DNA from: Thioalkalivibrio sp.
GTDB lineage: Bacteria; Pseudomonadota; Gammaproteobacteria; Ectothiorhodospirales; Ectothiorhodospiraceae
Length of the DNA stretch: 35,690 nt
Direction of reading: 5' to 3'
NCBI GenBank assembly: GCA_007116035.1
Contig: SKJG01000136.1
Coordinates: 1-35,690, forward strand
Shown here: piece after piece, positions 17,761 to 27,165 of the stretch
Position numbering within the stretch: the stretch's first letter is position 1
Layout: each line of letters starts with the position of its first letter
Program-made: the position numbers and the translations under genes
The notes under the pieces: model-generated
The model's database searches: none
Seen by the model: only the letters and a program-made list of their open reading frames with translations
Told to the model about the DNA's origin: nothing

Positions 17761-17883
17761 GCGTGCAGGTTATGGGAATCCCGCCAAAAATGCATTGGAC
17801 AAATCGCCTACCCGAGGACTAGGTTATCGGGGAAGAGCTCGCGAACCCGATCGCAGGCGTCAAGACCGAGAGGAATCCAGTTG
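17761..17883. promoter_or_regulatory. Divergent LysR/sulfatase control region with direct repeats
   Basis: 123 nt. AGGTTATGGG at 17767-17776 is repeated as AGGTTATCGG at 17821-17830, 54 bp apart (about five helical turns), one copy near each gene. An interrupted GGGAATCCC lies at 17774-17782. These are the best candidates for regulator sites, though they do not show a clear T-N11-A LysR box. Confidence 0.4.
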
Positions 17884-19455
<1,572 letters not shown>

Positions 19456-19470
19456 GCACGAACCTTTGCA

Positions 19471-19521
19471 GGTGCGCATCGCGTGCACCGGAGGGGCGGC
19501 GGGGTATCCCCGGCGCCCCTC
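19471..19521 (+). other. Tandem GC-rich hairpins between sulfatase and HAD genes
   Basis: The first hairpin is GGTGC...GCACC at 19471-19489. The second pairs 19491-19504 with 19508-19521 (14-bp stem with one mismatch, 3-nt TAT loop). No T tract follows, so it is not a normal intrinsic terminator. It could protect the sulfatase mRNA 3' end or attenuate expression of the downstream gene. The HAD gene ribosome site GGAGG follows at 19531-19535. Confidence 0.6.
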
Positions 19522-19542
19522 GTCCATTACGGAGGCATTCCA

Positions 19543-20547
19543 ATGGGCTTTACGACCGCAACGGCAGCGCTTCGGCTTTCCGTCGGCATGTTGCTGTTTC
19601 TGGTCCTGGCTGCGGCCAGGGCCGAATCCTTGCCGTCCTGGAACGACTCGGAGAGCCGCCACCAGATCGTCTCGTTCGTCGCTGCCGTGACGGATCCGGG
19701 CTCGCCGGATTTTGTTCCGGCCGATGCGCGTATCGCCGTGTTCGACAACGACGGCACGCTGTGGTCGGAACGGCCGGCCTATTTCCAGCTTCTGTTCGCG
19801 ATCGATCGGGTCAAGACGCTGGCTTCCGAGCACCCCGAATGGCGGCAGCGGCAGCCGTTCCAGGCGGTGTTGGAGGCTGACCTGCGGACGCTTGCCGAAT
19901 CGGGGGAGAAAGGGCTGCTGGAACTCGTGATGGCCACGCACGCCGGGATGACCACGGAGGAGTTCAGCACGATCGTCGAGGACTGGATCGGCACGGCCCG
20001 ACATCCCACGAGCAACAGGCTCTATACCGAGATGGTCTACCAGCCGATGCTGGAATTGCTCGAGTACCTGCGCGCCCATGGGTTCAAGACCTACATCGTC
20101 TCGGGCGGCGGGATTGAGTTCATGCGTCCCTGGGTGGAGCGGGTCTATGGCATACCACCGGAGCAGGTGATCGGCAGCAGCATCAAGACGCGCTTCGAAC
20201 TGCGCGACGGCGAGCCCGTACTGGTGCGGTTGCCGGAAATCAACTTCATCGACGACAAGGAAGGCAAGCCGGTCGCCATCCACCAGCACATTGGCCGGCG
20301 CCCCATCGCCGCCTTCGGCAACTCCGATGGCGACTTGCAGATGCTCCAGTGGGCGACGGCTGGGGAAGGCCGCCGCCTCGGCGTGATCATCCGGCACACC
20401 GATGCCGATCGCGAGTGGGCCTATGACCGGGAGTCCCTTATCGGCCGGTTGGACAAGGCGCTGGATGAGGCCGCGGAGCGTGGCTGGATTGTGGTTGACA
20501 TGAAGGAGGACTGGGGAAGAGTCTTCGCTTTCGAGTCTCCCGAGTAG
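19543..20547 (+). CDS. Exported HAD-superfamily phosphatase (subfamily IB, SerB-like)
   Basis: 334 residues with a signal peptide (LSVGMLLFLVLAAARAES). HAD motif I is AVFDNDGTLW with nucleophile Asp68 and Asp70. Motif II is YIVSGGGIEFM, and motif IV is AAFGNSDGDLQM. The helical cap between motifs I and II fits subfamily IB (phosphoserine phosphatase-like), although the exported location argues against a serine biosynthetic role. A general periplasmic phosphatase is more likely. The start at 19543 is supported by GGAGG. It follows the sulfatase by 87 nt, so the two may act together on exogenous sulfate and phosphate esters (inference). Confidence 0.87.
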   Translation: MGFTTATAALRLSVGMLLFLVLAAARAESLPSWNDSESRHQIVSFVAAVTDPGSPDFVPADARIAVFDNDGTLWSERPAYFQLLFAIDRVKTLASEHPEWRQRQPFQAVLEADLRTLAESGEKGLLELVMATHAGMTTEEFSTIVEDWIGTARHPTSNRLYTEMVYQPMLELLEYLRAHGFKTYIVSGGGIEFMRPWVERVYGIPPEQVIGSSIKTRFELRDGEPVLVRLPEINFIDDKEGKPVAIHQHIGRRPIAAFGNSDGDLQMLQWATAGEGRRLGVIIRHTDADREWAYDRESLIGRLDKALDEAAERGWIVVDMKEDWGRVFAFESPE

Positions 20548-20570
20548 CCGAGCCGGTCGGCGTTACCCTC

Positions 20571-22898
20571 ATGCCACGCGTTCCGCGGTTTCCACTGTTG
20601 CTCCATGCGCTTGCGCTCTCGGTTCTGATCCTGGTCGGTTGCGGTCAGGGCGGCGCTCCGGAGACCAGCCAACTGCCACCCACCGGCTGGGTCTTGGACG
20701 AGCCGGCGGAGCCGTCCTACGTGGGCATGGCCGTCTGCGCGGAATGCCACGCGACCGAGACCGCCGCCTGGACCGGCTCCCACCACGCCCTCGCGATGGC
20801 GAGGGCGGATGACACGACCGTGCTCGGCGACTTCGACGACACGGCCTTCACCCACGGCGGTGTCGAGTCCCGGTTCTCCCGCCGTGACGGGCGCTTCTTT
20901 GCCGTCACCGATGGCCCCGATGGCGAGTTGGAGGAATTCCAACTGAAGTGGACCTTTGGATGGGATCCGCTCCAGCAGTACCTCGTCGAGTTCCCCGACG
21001 GCCGGCTGCAGGCGCTGGGTGTCGCCTGGGATACGCGCACGCCGGAGGACGGCGGCCAGCGCTGGTTCCACGTCTATGGCGACGAGATCATCCCGGCGGG
21101 CGATGAACTGCACTGGACCATGCCCGCGCAGAACTGGAACTACATGTGCGCGGACTGCCACTCGACCGGGTATGAGAAGAACTACGATCCGGAGTCCGAC
21201 ACCTTCGCCTCGACCTGGACCGACGTGAACGTGGCCTGTGAAGCCTGTCACGGTCCGGGCTCCAGCCATGTCTCACGGGCCCGAGAGGAACGTCTGGCCG
21301 AGGGGCACGGGTTTCCGCTGTCGTTCGCGCAGCCTGGGCGTGAGCGCATCCTGCGCGAGGGTGCGACCACGATGTCGGTCGTGGGGGGAGACCACGGCGC
21401 GATGCAGGTCGAGGCCTGCGGCCGCTGCCATGCGCGGCGGGCGCCGATCGCCGCCGAGTACCGGCACGGTGCGCCGCTGCTGGACTCCTATCTGCCCGCG
21501 CTGCTGACCGAATCGCTGTATTTCCCCGACGGCCAGATCCTGGACGAGGTGTTCGAGTACGGCTCCTTCCGGCAGAGTCGCATGTACGCCGCCGGTGTCG
21601 TGTGCACCGACTGTCACGAACCCCATAGCCTGAAGCTGCGTGCGGAGGGCGATGCGGTCTGCGCCCAGTGTCACCTTCCCGGTCACTACCAGGATGCGAG
21701 CCACTCGCACCACGACCCCGGGACGGGAGCACCCGACTGCCTTGACTGCCACATGCCGGCACGCACCTACATGGTGGTGGATCCCCGCCGCGACCACGGC
21801 TTCCGGGTCCCGCGGCCCGACCTCGCGGCGGAACTCGGCGTGACCAACGCCTGCGCGTCGTGTCACAGCGATCGACCGGATGAATGGAGCGCTGCCGCCG
21901 TGCGCAACTGGCTCGGACGGGATGCGCTCGGCCTGCAGGACTTCGCGCGCGCCTTTGCTGCGGGACGCGTTGGCAGGATCGAGGCCGGCGATCCGTTGCG
22001 CAGGATCGCGGGCGACCTGGAGCAGCCGGCGATTGTCCGGGCAACGGCGCTTGAGCTCTTGCGCGGCTACCCCGGACCGGAGACGTTGCGGCTCGCCGCG
22101 GCCTCCCTGGAGGACCCGGATCCTGCTGTGCGTCTCGCCGCACTGGCCCCTCTGGGTACGGCACCCGTGGCGGAACAGGTGGCTGTGTTGAAGGACCGGT
22201 GGACCGATCCGGTGCTCGCGGTGCGGATCGAGGCGGCTCGGGCGGCGGCCAGCGTGGATCCGCGCGCCCTGAACGCGACGGAGGTCCATCAGCTGATCGC
22301 AGCGATCGGCGAGTATGTCGATGCACAGCGCGCGAGCCTGGACCGGCCCTCGGCATGGCTGAATCTCGGAAACCTGTACGCGGAGGCGGGCGATCCGGAG
22401 CTCGCTCAGGAGCAGTATCGCGCAGCGCTCGCGCTCGCCCCCTCCTTCGAACCCGCATACGGAAACCTTGCGGACCTCCTATCCCGGCAGGGGACCGAGA
22501 TTGCCGCGCGCGAGGTGTTGCTGCGCGGCCTCGAGCTCCTGCCGGACAGTGCCGCATTGCATCATGCGATGGGGCTGCATCAGATCCGATCGGGCGACCG
22601 GACCAGCGCCGTGGCCTCACTGGCCAGAGCGGCGGAACTGGCTCCACGGGATACCCGGTTCCAATACGTCCATGCCATTGCACTCGACGGCGAGGGTGCG
22701 CGCAGCGAGGCGATCACGCTGCTTGAGCGAACGCACGAGATCCGGGAAGCGGATCAGGACGTGCTGCGTGCGCTGGTGAGCATGAACCTGGAGGCGGGCA
22801 AGCTTGATGCGGCGCGGATCCACGCGCGGCAGCTGCATCGGCTCAGGCCCGGGGATTCGCAGCTCGAACGCCTGCTGAGGCAGCTGGGCGGCGACTAA
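20571..22898 (+). CDS. Octaheme c-type cytochrome lipoprotein with C-terminal HEAT/TPR repeats
   Basis: 775 residues. The signal peptide ends in a lipobox LVGC (Cys24). Eight CxxCH haem sites are visible: CAECH 56, CADCH 193, CEACH 223, CGRCH 283, CTDCH 345, CAQCH 364, CLDCH 390 and CASCH 428. From about residue 470 there are HEAT-like repeats (LEDPDPAVRLAALAPLG), and from about 580 to 770 TPR units (AWLNLGNLYAEAGDPELAQE, AYGNLADLLSRQG, ALHHAMGLHQIRSGD). It should be a membrane-anchored periplasmic electron-transfer protein with a protein-binding tail. The redox partner and substrate are unknown. It starts 23 nt after the HAD gene, so they are probably co-transcribed. Confidence 0.9.
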   Translation: MPRVPRFPLLLHALALSVLILVGCGQGGAPETSQLPPTGWVLDEPAEPSYVGMAVCAECHATETAAWTGSHHALAMARADDTTVLGDFDDTAFTHGGVESRFSRRDGRFFAVTDGPDGELEEFQLKWTFGWDPLQQYLVEFPDGRLQALGVAWDTRTPEDGGQRWFHVYGDEIIPAGDELHWTMPAQNWNYMCADCHSTGYEKNYDPESDTFASTWTDVNVACEACHGPGSSHVSRAREERLAEGHGFPLSFAQPGRERILREGATTMSVVGGDHGAMQVEACGRCHARRAPIAAEYRHGAPLLDSYLPALLTESLYFPDGQILDEVFEYGSFRQSRMYAAGVVCTDCHEPHSLKLRAEGDAVCAQCHLPGHYQDASHSHHDPGTGAPDCLDCHMPARTYMVVDPRRDHGFRVPRPDLAAELGVTNACASCHSDRPDEWSAAAVRNWLGRDALGLQDFARAFAAGRVGRIEAGDPLRRIAGDLEQPAIVRATALELLRGYPGPETLRLAAASLEDPDPAVRLAALAPLGTAPVAEQVAVLKDRWTDPVLAVRIEAARAAASVDPRALNATEVHQLIAAIGEYVDAQRASLDRPSAWLNLGNLYAEAGDPELAQEQYRAALALAPSFEPAYGNLADLLSRQGTEIAAREVLLRGLELLPDSAALHHAMGLHQIRSGDRTSAVASLARAAELAPRDTRFQYVHAIALDGEGARSEAITLLERTHEIREADQDVLRALVSMNLEAGKLDAARIHARQLHRLRPGDSQLERLLRQLGGD

Positions 22899-23070
22899 GC
22901 GGCCGTGCGTTCAGAAGCCATTCGCGGCAGCTGACCGTTTTGCCTGCCGGGGATCGCAAGTCCAAGGCCAGCCCCTCACTCTGCGGGCGATTCTCGGCTC
23001 TCGCCCCGCGAGACTCCTCGGTCTGGGCTGTGTTTCGAGACCAGTGGATGCTCTGAGGCCCGAAGGTCTA

Positions 23071-23496
23071 TCAGTCCAGGGGATCGAGATCGGCTGGTTC
23101 CGGTTCGACCGTTTCCATCTGTTCCATGAGTGCGATGGCGACCTCGAGGAAATCGGAATCGGTGACGATGCCACGCAGGTTGCCGTCCCGGGTGACCGGC
23201 AGGCAGCTGCGTTTGCGTCGGAACATGAGCAGCGCGGCATGCCGGACATGGTTGCGTTCATCCACCGTGTCGATGTTGCGCACCATGATGTCCTCCACAC
23301 GACGTTGACCATCGCTGCCTGCCAAGAGCACGTCGGTCAGTGACACGAGGCCGACCAGACGGTCGGACTCGTCCAGTACCGGCAGGTGGCGTATTGCATG
23401 TTTGGCGAGGACGCGGCGGACGTCGTCCAGCGACCAGTCGGGTGCGACGATTACCAGGTCTTCCCGCGGCGTCATGATTTCACTAATGTCCAGCAT
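23071..23496 (-). CDS. CBS-domain pair protein
   Basis: 141 residues consisting of two CBS domains: IMTPREDLVIVAPDWSLDDV with HLPVLDESDRLVGLVSLTDV (about 6-70), then VEDIMVRNIDTVDERNHVRH with CLPVTRDGNLRGIVTDSDFL (about 73-130). Such stand-alone pairs bind adenine nucleotides and act as sensors, with unknown partners. An acidic tail (EPEPADLDPLD) ends the protein. ATG at 23496 is preceded by AGGAAGGA. The flanking gaps (22899-23070 and 23497-23708) show no genes. Confidence 0.93.
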   Translation of the reverse strand: MLDISEIMTPREDLVIVAPDWSLDDVRRVLAKHAIRHLPVLDESDRLVGLVSLTDVLLAGSDGQRRVEDIMVRNIDTVDERNHVRHAALLMFRRKRSCLPVTRDGNLRGIVTDSDFLEVAIALMEQMETVEPEPADLDPLD

Positions 23497-23708
23497 GGTA
23501 CGTTTCCTTCCTCTGAAGCGCTCCGTGCACCTTCGAGTATGGGGTGGGCGCACGCCGAGCCTTAACGGGATTGTCGCACAAGGGCCTGTCCAAGGGCGTC
23601 CGGCATTGACTCGTCCGGCTATCGGAAGACCCCGTTAACCGCCCCGGGGCGCCAAGGACGGGATGCCTTTCGGCCCGAGGTGGGCACCAAACCTTCGAGG
23701 TCTGCCTT

Positions 23709-24263
23709 ATGACGGATCACATCAATCTGCAGCGCGTCTTCTTCGCCCTGTGGCCGGATGACGGTCTGCGGGTGCGTCTCGCGGCACTGGCGCGCAGGAT
23801 GCCGGCCGATGGCCGCCTGGTGCCGCCGGAGCATCTGCACCTGACGCTGGCCTTTCCGGGCACAGTTTCCTCGGAGGTGGTGGCCGGGTTGATCAGCCGG
23901 GCCGCCGCACTTCGGGGAGCACCGATACACCTGCGACTGGATCACTTCGGTCATTTTCCAGGGTCCCGCGTGGCCTGGCTAGGCTCCTCGAAGACACCCC
24001 CCGAACTCCAGGCCCTGGCCGCGTCGCTGCAGAGGATCTGCCGGGACAGCGGTGTGCGGATGGACGACCGGCCGTTCCGGCCTCATGTCACGCTGCGCCG
24101 CTTCGTGACCCGCTTCGAGCCCGTTCCCATCGAGCCGCTGGACTGGTGGGCGGACCGGATGGTCCTGATCGAGTCCGGTCAGGGGGGGCATCCGGGCCCG
24201 TACCGTTTGCTGCGCAGCTGGACTCTGGAGGGCCCAGCCATCACCGGCCCGGGGTCGGCGTGA
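23709..24263 (+). CDS. thpR: RNA 2',3'-cyclic phosphodiesterase
   Basis: A 184-residue member of the LigT/2H phosphoesterase superfamily. The two HxTx catalytic motifs are H44-L-T46-L (PEHLHLTLAF) and H126-V-T128-L (RPHVTLRR), and the N-terminus RVFFALWPDDGLRVRL is characteristic. The enzyme opens RNA 2',3'-cyclic phosphates to 2'-phosphates in vitro, and its physiological role in bacteria is uncertain. ATG at 23709 follows GAGGT. It converges with the Nramp-related gene 15 nt downstream. Confidence 0.94.
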   Translation: MTDHINLQRVFFALWPDDGLRVRLAALARRMPADGRLVPPEHLHLTLAFPGTVSSEVVAGLISRAAALRGAPIHLRLDHFGHFPGSRVAWLGSSKTPPELQALAASLQRICRDSGVRMDDRPFRPHVTLRRFVTRFEPVPIEPLDWWADRMVLIESGQGGHPGPYRLLRSWTLEGPAITGPGSA

Positions 24264-24278
24264 AGGCCTCCGGGCGGA

Positions 24279-25559
24279 TCAGCCGAAGAGGCGCCAGCCA
24301 AGCCAGGTGAGGGAAAAACCGGTCAGGAAGATCAGGCCGGCCCAGGACAGGGCGCGCAACGCGGGTCCGGGGCGCGCGGCCTCGGGCATATGCGCGTCCG
24401 TCACCACCCGGAAGGTGATCCAGGCGAGCACCGGGGCGGAAAGGAAGGAGATGGTGGTGGCCAGATCGATCAACTGGGTGAAGCGGGCGCCGGCCAGGAT
24501 GAGGATCAGCACCGCGCCCGTGACCACCCCGACCAGTGCAATCAGGTAGCTGCGCGGGTCATGCGGACGCTTTGCGCGGGGGTCCTCGGCCCCGAATCGG
24601 GCCGCGGCGAGCAGCGCCGACAACACGCGAGGGTAGGCGTCGGTGACCGCCAGCGTCGTGCTGAACATGACGCTCAGGGCGGCGACGGCGATCAACGGTC
24701 GACTCCACTCGCCCAGGGTGGCGGCATACAGACTCACCAACTGCCCCGAGAATCCGACCGCCGAGTCCGAGAAGCCGATCCCGCTGGCATGCATCAACAC
24801 CGCACCCAGCAGCAGAAACGCGGCAGCCAGCAGGGTCGCGCCGATGTAACCGATGCGGAAATCGATGACCGCATGGCGCACGCTCGGCGGTTGCCCGCTT
24901 TCTCGCGCGCGCTCCTGCGTCCACAGGGAGTGCCACACGGCAACATCGAGGGGAATCGGCATCCAGCCCAGCAGGGCCAGCAGGAACGCGAATCCCGCCG
25001 CGGTCCAGAGGCGGGAGGCCTGGTCGATCCCAGAGAGCCCCGACCAGTCGGGTTGGCCACCGAGCGCCAGCGCGACTGCGGCGATCGTGGAAACCGTGAG
25101 GGCCGCCATGATCATCTTCATCGCCAGGTCCAGCCCACGGTAGTTGCCGACCGCCAGCAGCAGCATACAGGCGAGCAGGATACCGGCCGAGATCGTGGCG
25201 GGTGAGGCGTCCAGGCCGAACACCAAACCGGCGAGCCCCGCCGTGACGACCGTGACCACGGCCTGGATGATGAACATCGTGCCGAAGGTGATCACGGCGA
25301 AGAGTCCCAGCGCCCAGCGCCCGATGCGCCGGTAACCGATCAGCAGGTTTTCGCCGGTCGCGGCGGCATAGCGCGGCCCGAACTCCAGGAAGGGATACTT
25401 CAGCAGGCAGGCGAGCAGGACAAGCGGCAGGAGCAGCAGCCCGTACTCCGCGCCGGCGCGGGTCGACTGCACCAGGTGCGATACGCCGACAGCCGCACCG
25501 GCCATCAACAGGCCGGGGCCGATCGCGGCGCGCAGGGCGGACATCGGAGGTCTCGACAT
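24279..25559 (-). CDS. Nramp-related transporter lacking the DPGN motif
   Basis: 426 residues with about eleven membrane segments. The overall pattern (IGPGLLMAGAAVG..., STRAGAEYG, KYPFLEFGPRYAAATGENLL) is that of the Nramp/SLC11 superfamily. The metal-binding DPGN of helix 1 is replaced by G25-V-S-H28, and the helix 6 MPH by M200-P-I202. Manganese/iron coordination of the classical kind is therefore unlikely, as in other Nramp-related proteins that carry different ions. ATG at 25559 is chosen; ATG at 25544 and TTG at 25595 are alternatives, and none has a strong ribosome site. Confidence 0.85.
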   Translation of the reverse strand: MSRPPMSALRAAIGPGLLMAGAAVGVSHLVQSTRAGAEYGLLLLPLVLLACLLKYPFLEFGPRYAAATGENLLIGYRRIGRWALGLFAVITFGTMFIIQAVVTVVTAGLAGLVFGLDASPATISAGILLACMLLLAVGNYRGLDLAMKMIMAALTVSTIAAVALALGGQPDWSGLSGIDQASRLWTAAGFAFLLALLGWMPIPLDVAVWHSLWTQERARESGQPPSVRHAVIDFRIGYIGATLLAAAFLLLGAVLMHASGIGFSDSAVGFSGQLVSLYAATLGEWSRPLIAVAALSVMFSTTLAVTDAYPRVLSALLAAARFGAEDPRAKRPHDPRSYLIALVGVVTGAVLILILAGARFTQLIDLATTISFLSAPVLAWITFRVVTDAHMPEAARPGPALRALSWAGLIFLTGFSLTWLGWRLFG

Positions 25560-25723
25560 CAGGGGAACCGTTTCCGGGGAGCGATGCCGAGGCAAGATAC
25601 GTGATGCGCCGGTACGGGTGAAGCGGCAGCGCGCTTCGGAGAGCGGGCCAAGCCGCTGTCATTTGTTTAGCAGGACTGGGATCTGCGCGATCACGGTTCC
25701 GCGAACCGGGAATCTGCGGACAC

Positions 25724-25750
25724 AAAAAAGCCCGGTCCAAAGGACCGGGC
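25724..25750 (-). terminator. Intrinsic terminator of the sulfur-globule-like gene
   Basis: Read on the minus strand: a 9-bp GC-rich stem (GCCCGGTCC pairing with GGACCGGGC, 25730-25750) with a 3-nt loop, followed by six T residues. It lies about 30 nt after the stop codon of the gene at 25780-26178. The region between it and the Nramp-related gene (25560-25723) shows nothing else. Confidence 0.9.
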
Positions 25751-25779
25751 CATTCAAGCTAGCCGATGTTCAGGCTGAC

Positions 25780-26178
25780 TTATTCGGCAGGAGCGGCTTC
25801 GGGCTGCTGCTGCTGACCGTAAGGCATCATCGGGGCGCCGCCATAGGGGGCACCGTAGGGGGCGCCGTAGCCGCGGCCGTAGCCGTAGGGCTGGCCGTAG
25901 CCATAGCCGTCGCCATAACCGCGACCGGAACCGTAGCCGTGACCACGACCGCGTGCGGAGAAGTCGAAGTCGCTGAACATGTCGCCCATGCCGAACATGT
26001 CACCCATGCCGCGGCCGTGGCCGGGGCCGTACGCACCAGGACCGCCGTAACCGTAACCGGGACCGCCGTAACCGGGACCACCGTAGCCCGGGCCGCCCCA
26101 CTGGGCGCTGGAGGTCATCGGGATGGCGAACGCGCCGACGAGGGCGGCAATGGCGAGAAGTTTGATGGAGTTGCGCAT
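25780..26178 (-). CDS. Sulfur globule protein-like secreted Gly/Tyr-rich protein
   Basis: 132 residues. A signal peptide ([20 protein letters not shown], cleavage near 25) precedes a low-complexity body of [11 protein letters not shown] repeats, a middle segment [19 protein letters not shown], then GYG/PYG repeats and a tail [11 protein letters not shown]. Composition and repeat style match sulfur globule envelope proteins (CV1/CV2/CV3 of Allochromatium), which form the coat around periplasmic sulfur deposits. Similarity in low-complexity sequence is weak evidence, and another structural Gly/Tyr-rich protein is possible. It is monocistronic, with its own terminator and an AAAGGAT ribosome site, suggesting strong regulated expression. 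Confidence 0.65.
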   Translation of the reverse strand: MRNSIKLLAIAALVGAFAIPMTSSAQWGGPGYGGPGYGGPGYGYGGPGAYGPGHGRGMGDMFGMGDMFSDFDFSARGRGHGYGSGRGYGDGYGYGQPYGYGRGYGAPYGAPYGGAPMMPYGQQQQPEAAPAE

Positions 26179-26213
26179 AGTTAAAATCCTTTAGGTTTTA
26201 GTTAAGGGCCCTT

Positions 26214-26242
26214 GTAATTCTTCCGATAACGGGCAGTGCCAA
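26214..26242 (-). promoter_or_regulatory. Candidate promoter for the sulfur-globule-like gene
   Basis: On the minus strand, TTGGCA (26242-26237) and AATTAC (26219-26214) are separated by 17 nt. The first matches the -35 consensus at 5 of 6 positions; the second is a poor -10. Downstream, AAAACCTAAAGGATTTT (about 26184-26200) can fold so that the ribosome site is partly paired. Confidence 0.35.
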
Positions 26243-26565
26243 GGGTCGGACGCTGCGATTGAAGCTCTGTATCACTCGATCGGAGTGCCTTTCGAACGAC
26301 TCAGGCTTCTGATCGGTCCATTAGAAAATCCTAATATGTGTCCAGCTTACGGGAGCTCGGGGGCGAATGCAAGCGACATTTCGAAAAAAACGAATCTAAC
26401 AGGGGGGCGGAATGGAATTGCCTGAAGAGAGGCTTTGTATTCAGGGGCTTAGCCGGATAATAAAATTTTCGGCGAGGCTGGGAGCCCTGAAGGCGTTCGT
26501 TCAAGCCAATCCCAACACAATACAGATAAGGGCCACACAAAGCGAATGGCCCGGCAGAAGGGTTT
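26243..26565. other. AT-richer intergenic region, no supported gene
   Basis: 323 nt, clearly less GC-rich than its neighbours, between the sulfur-globule-like gene and the TerB-like gene. AAAATCCTAA at about 26326-26335 echoes the TAAAATCC motif in the leader of the globule gene. A 67-codon open frame from 26412 with an AGGGGGG site overlaps the end of the TerB-like gene antisense and has no recognisable motif, so I do not call it. Confidence 0.4.
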
Positions 26566-27054
26566 TCAGGTGCGTCGGGAACCGCCGGTGGGTTCGACCT
26601 CGATCTTGGTCCTGAGATAGACCGCATGGGGCACATAGAGAAGGTCGGCGATCTGGCGCACCGTGGCCTCCTGCCGGGGATTCAAGTGGCCGTCGGCATA
26701 GGCGACGTGCCAGAGGTCTAGCAGGATTCTCCGCTTGTCGGCGGGCGTGGCCCGGGCGTTGATCACGCGCACGAAGGGGTGTAGCGAGAGCAGTTCATCG
26801 CTCTCCTGCCGCGCGAGTTGCACCAGCTGGTCCAGTTCCTCTGGGTCCAGGTCGAAGCCCGCCGCGAGACGGTCGCGAATCGCCAGCAACTCGTCGTCAT
26901 GGATATGGAAATCGGCCCGGCTGACCTCGAAGAGCAGGGCCGCGGTGGCGCGATGGATGTCCTGCTCGTCCATGGGCTCATTGCCGGGCGATGTCCCGGT
27001 CCATGCGCTGTCGTTGCGCAGGCTGCGGCGCAGAAGTTCGATCAGTTCCTTCAT
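26566..27054 (-). CDS. TerB-like (DjlA N-terminal-like) helical protein
   Basis: 162 residues. DIHRATAALLFEVSRADFHI, DEELLAIRDRLAAGFDLDPE and RILLDLWHVAYADGHLNPRQ match the TerB fold, with the two acidic ADxH/ADGxL motifs that bind metal in that family. Free-standing TerB proteins are common in Proteobacteria and their role is unknown beyond a loose link to tellurite and stress resistance. The start at 27054 (MKELIELLRRSL) is chosen because the conserved part begins there; the ribosome site is weak. It lies 111 nt after the ArsS stop on the same strand. Confidence 0.82.
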   Translation of the reverse strand: MKELIELLRRSLRNDSAWTGTSPGNEPMDEQDIHRATAALLFEVSRADFHIHDDELLAIRDRLAAGFDLDPEELDQLVQLARQESDELLSLHPFVRVINARATPADKRRILLDLWHVAYADGHLNPRQEATVRQIADLLYVPHAVYLRTKIEVEPTGGSRRT

Positions 27055-27165
27055 GCCCGGATTAGAGCCGAAAAGGCCAAAAGGATTCCCTTGCGCCGAA
27101 GGCGCCCGCGTTCCAGGCGGGGCACGGCGGCCAGGAACGCCAGGCACCGATATCGGGGTCCGGCG

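Noticed and set aside
26412-26615. 67-codon plus-strand open frame with a GGGGGG ribosome-like site
   Set aside because: It overlaps the TerB-like gene antisense, has no recognisable motif, and lies in a low-complexity AT-richer region.
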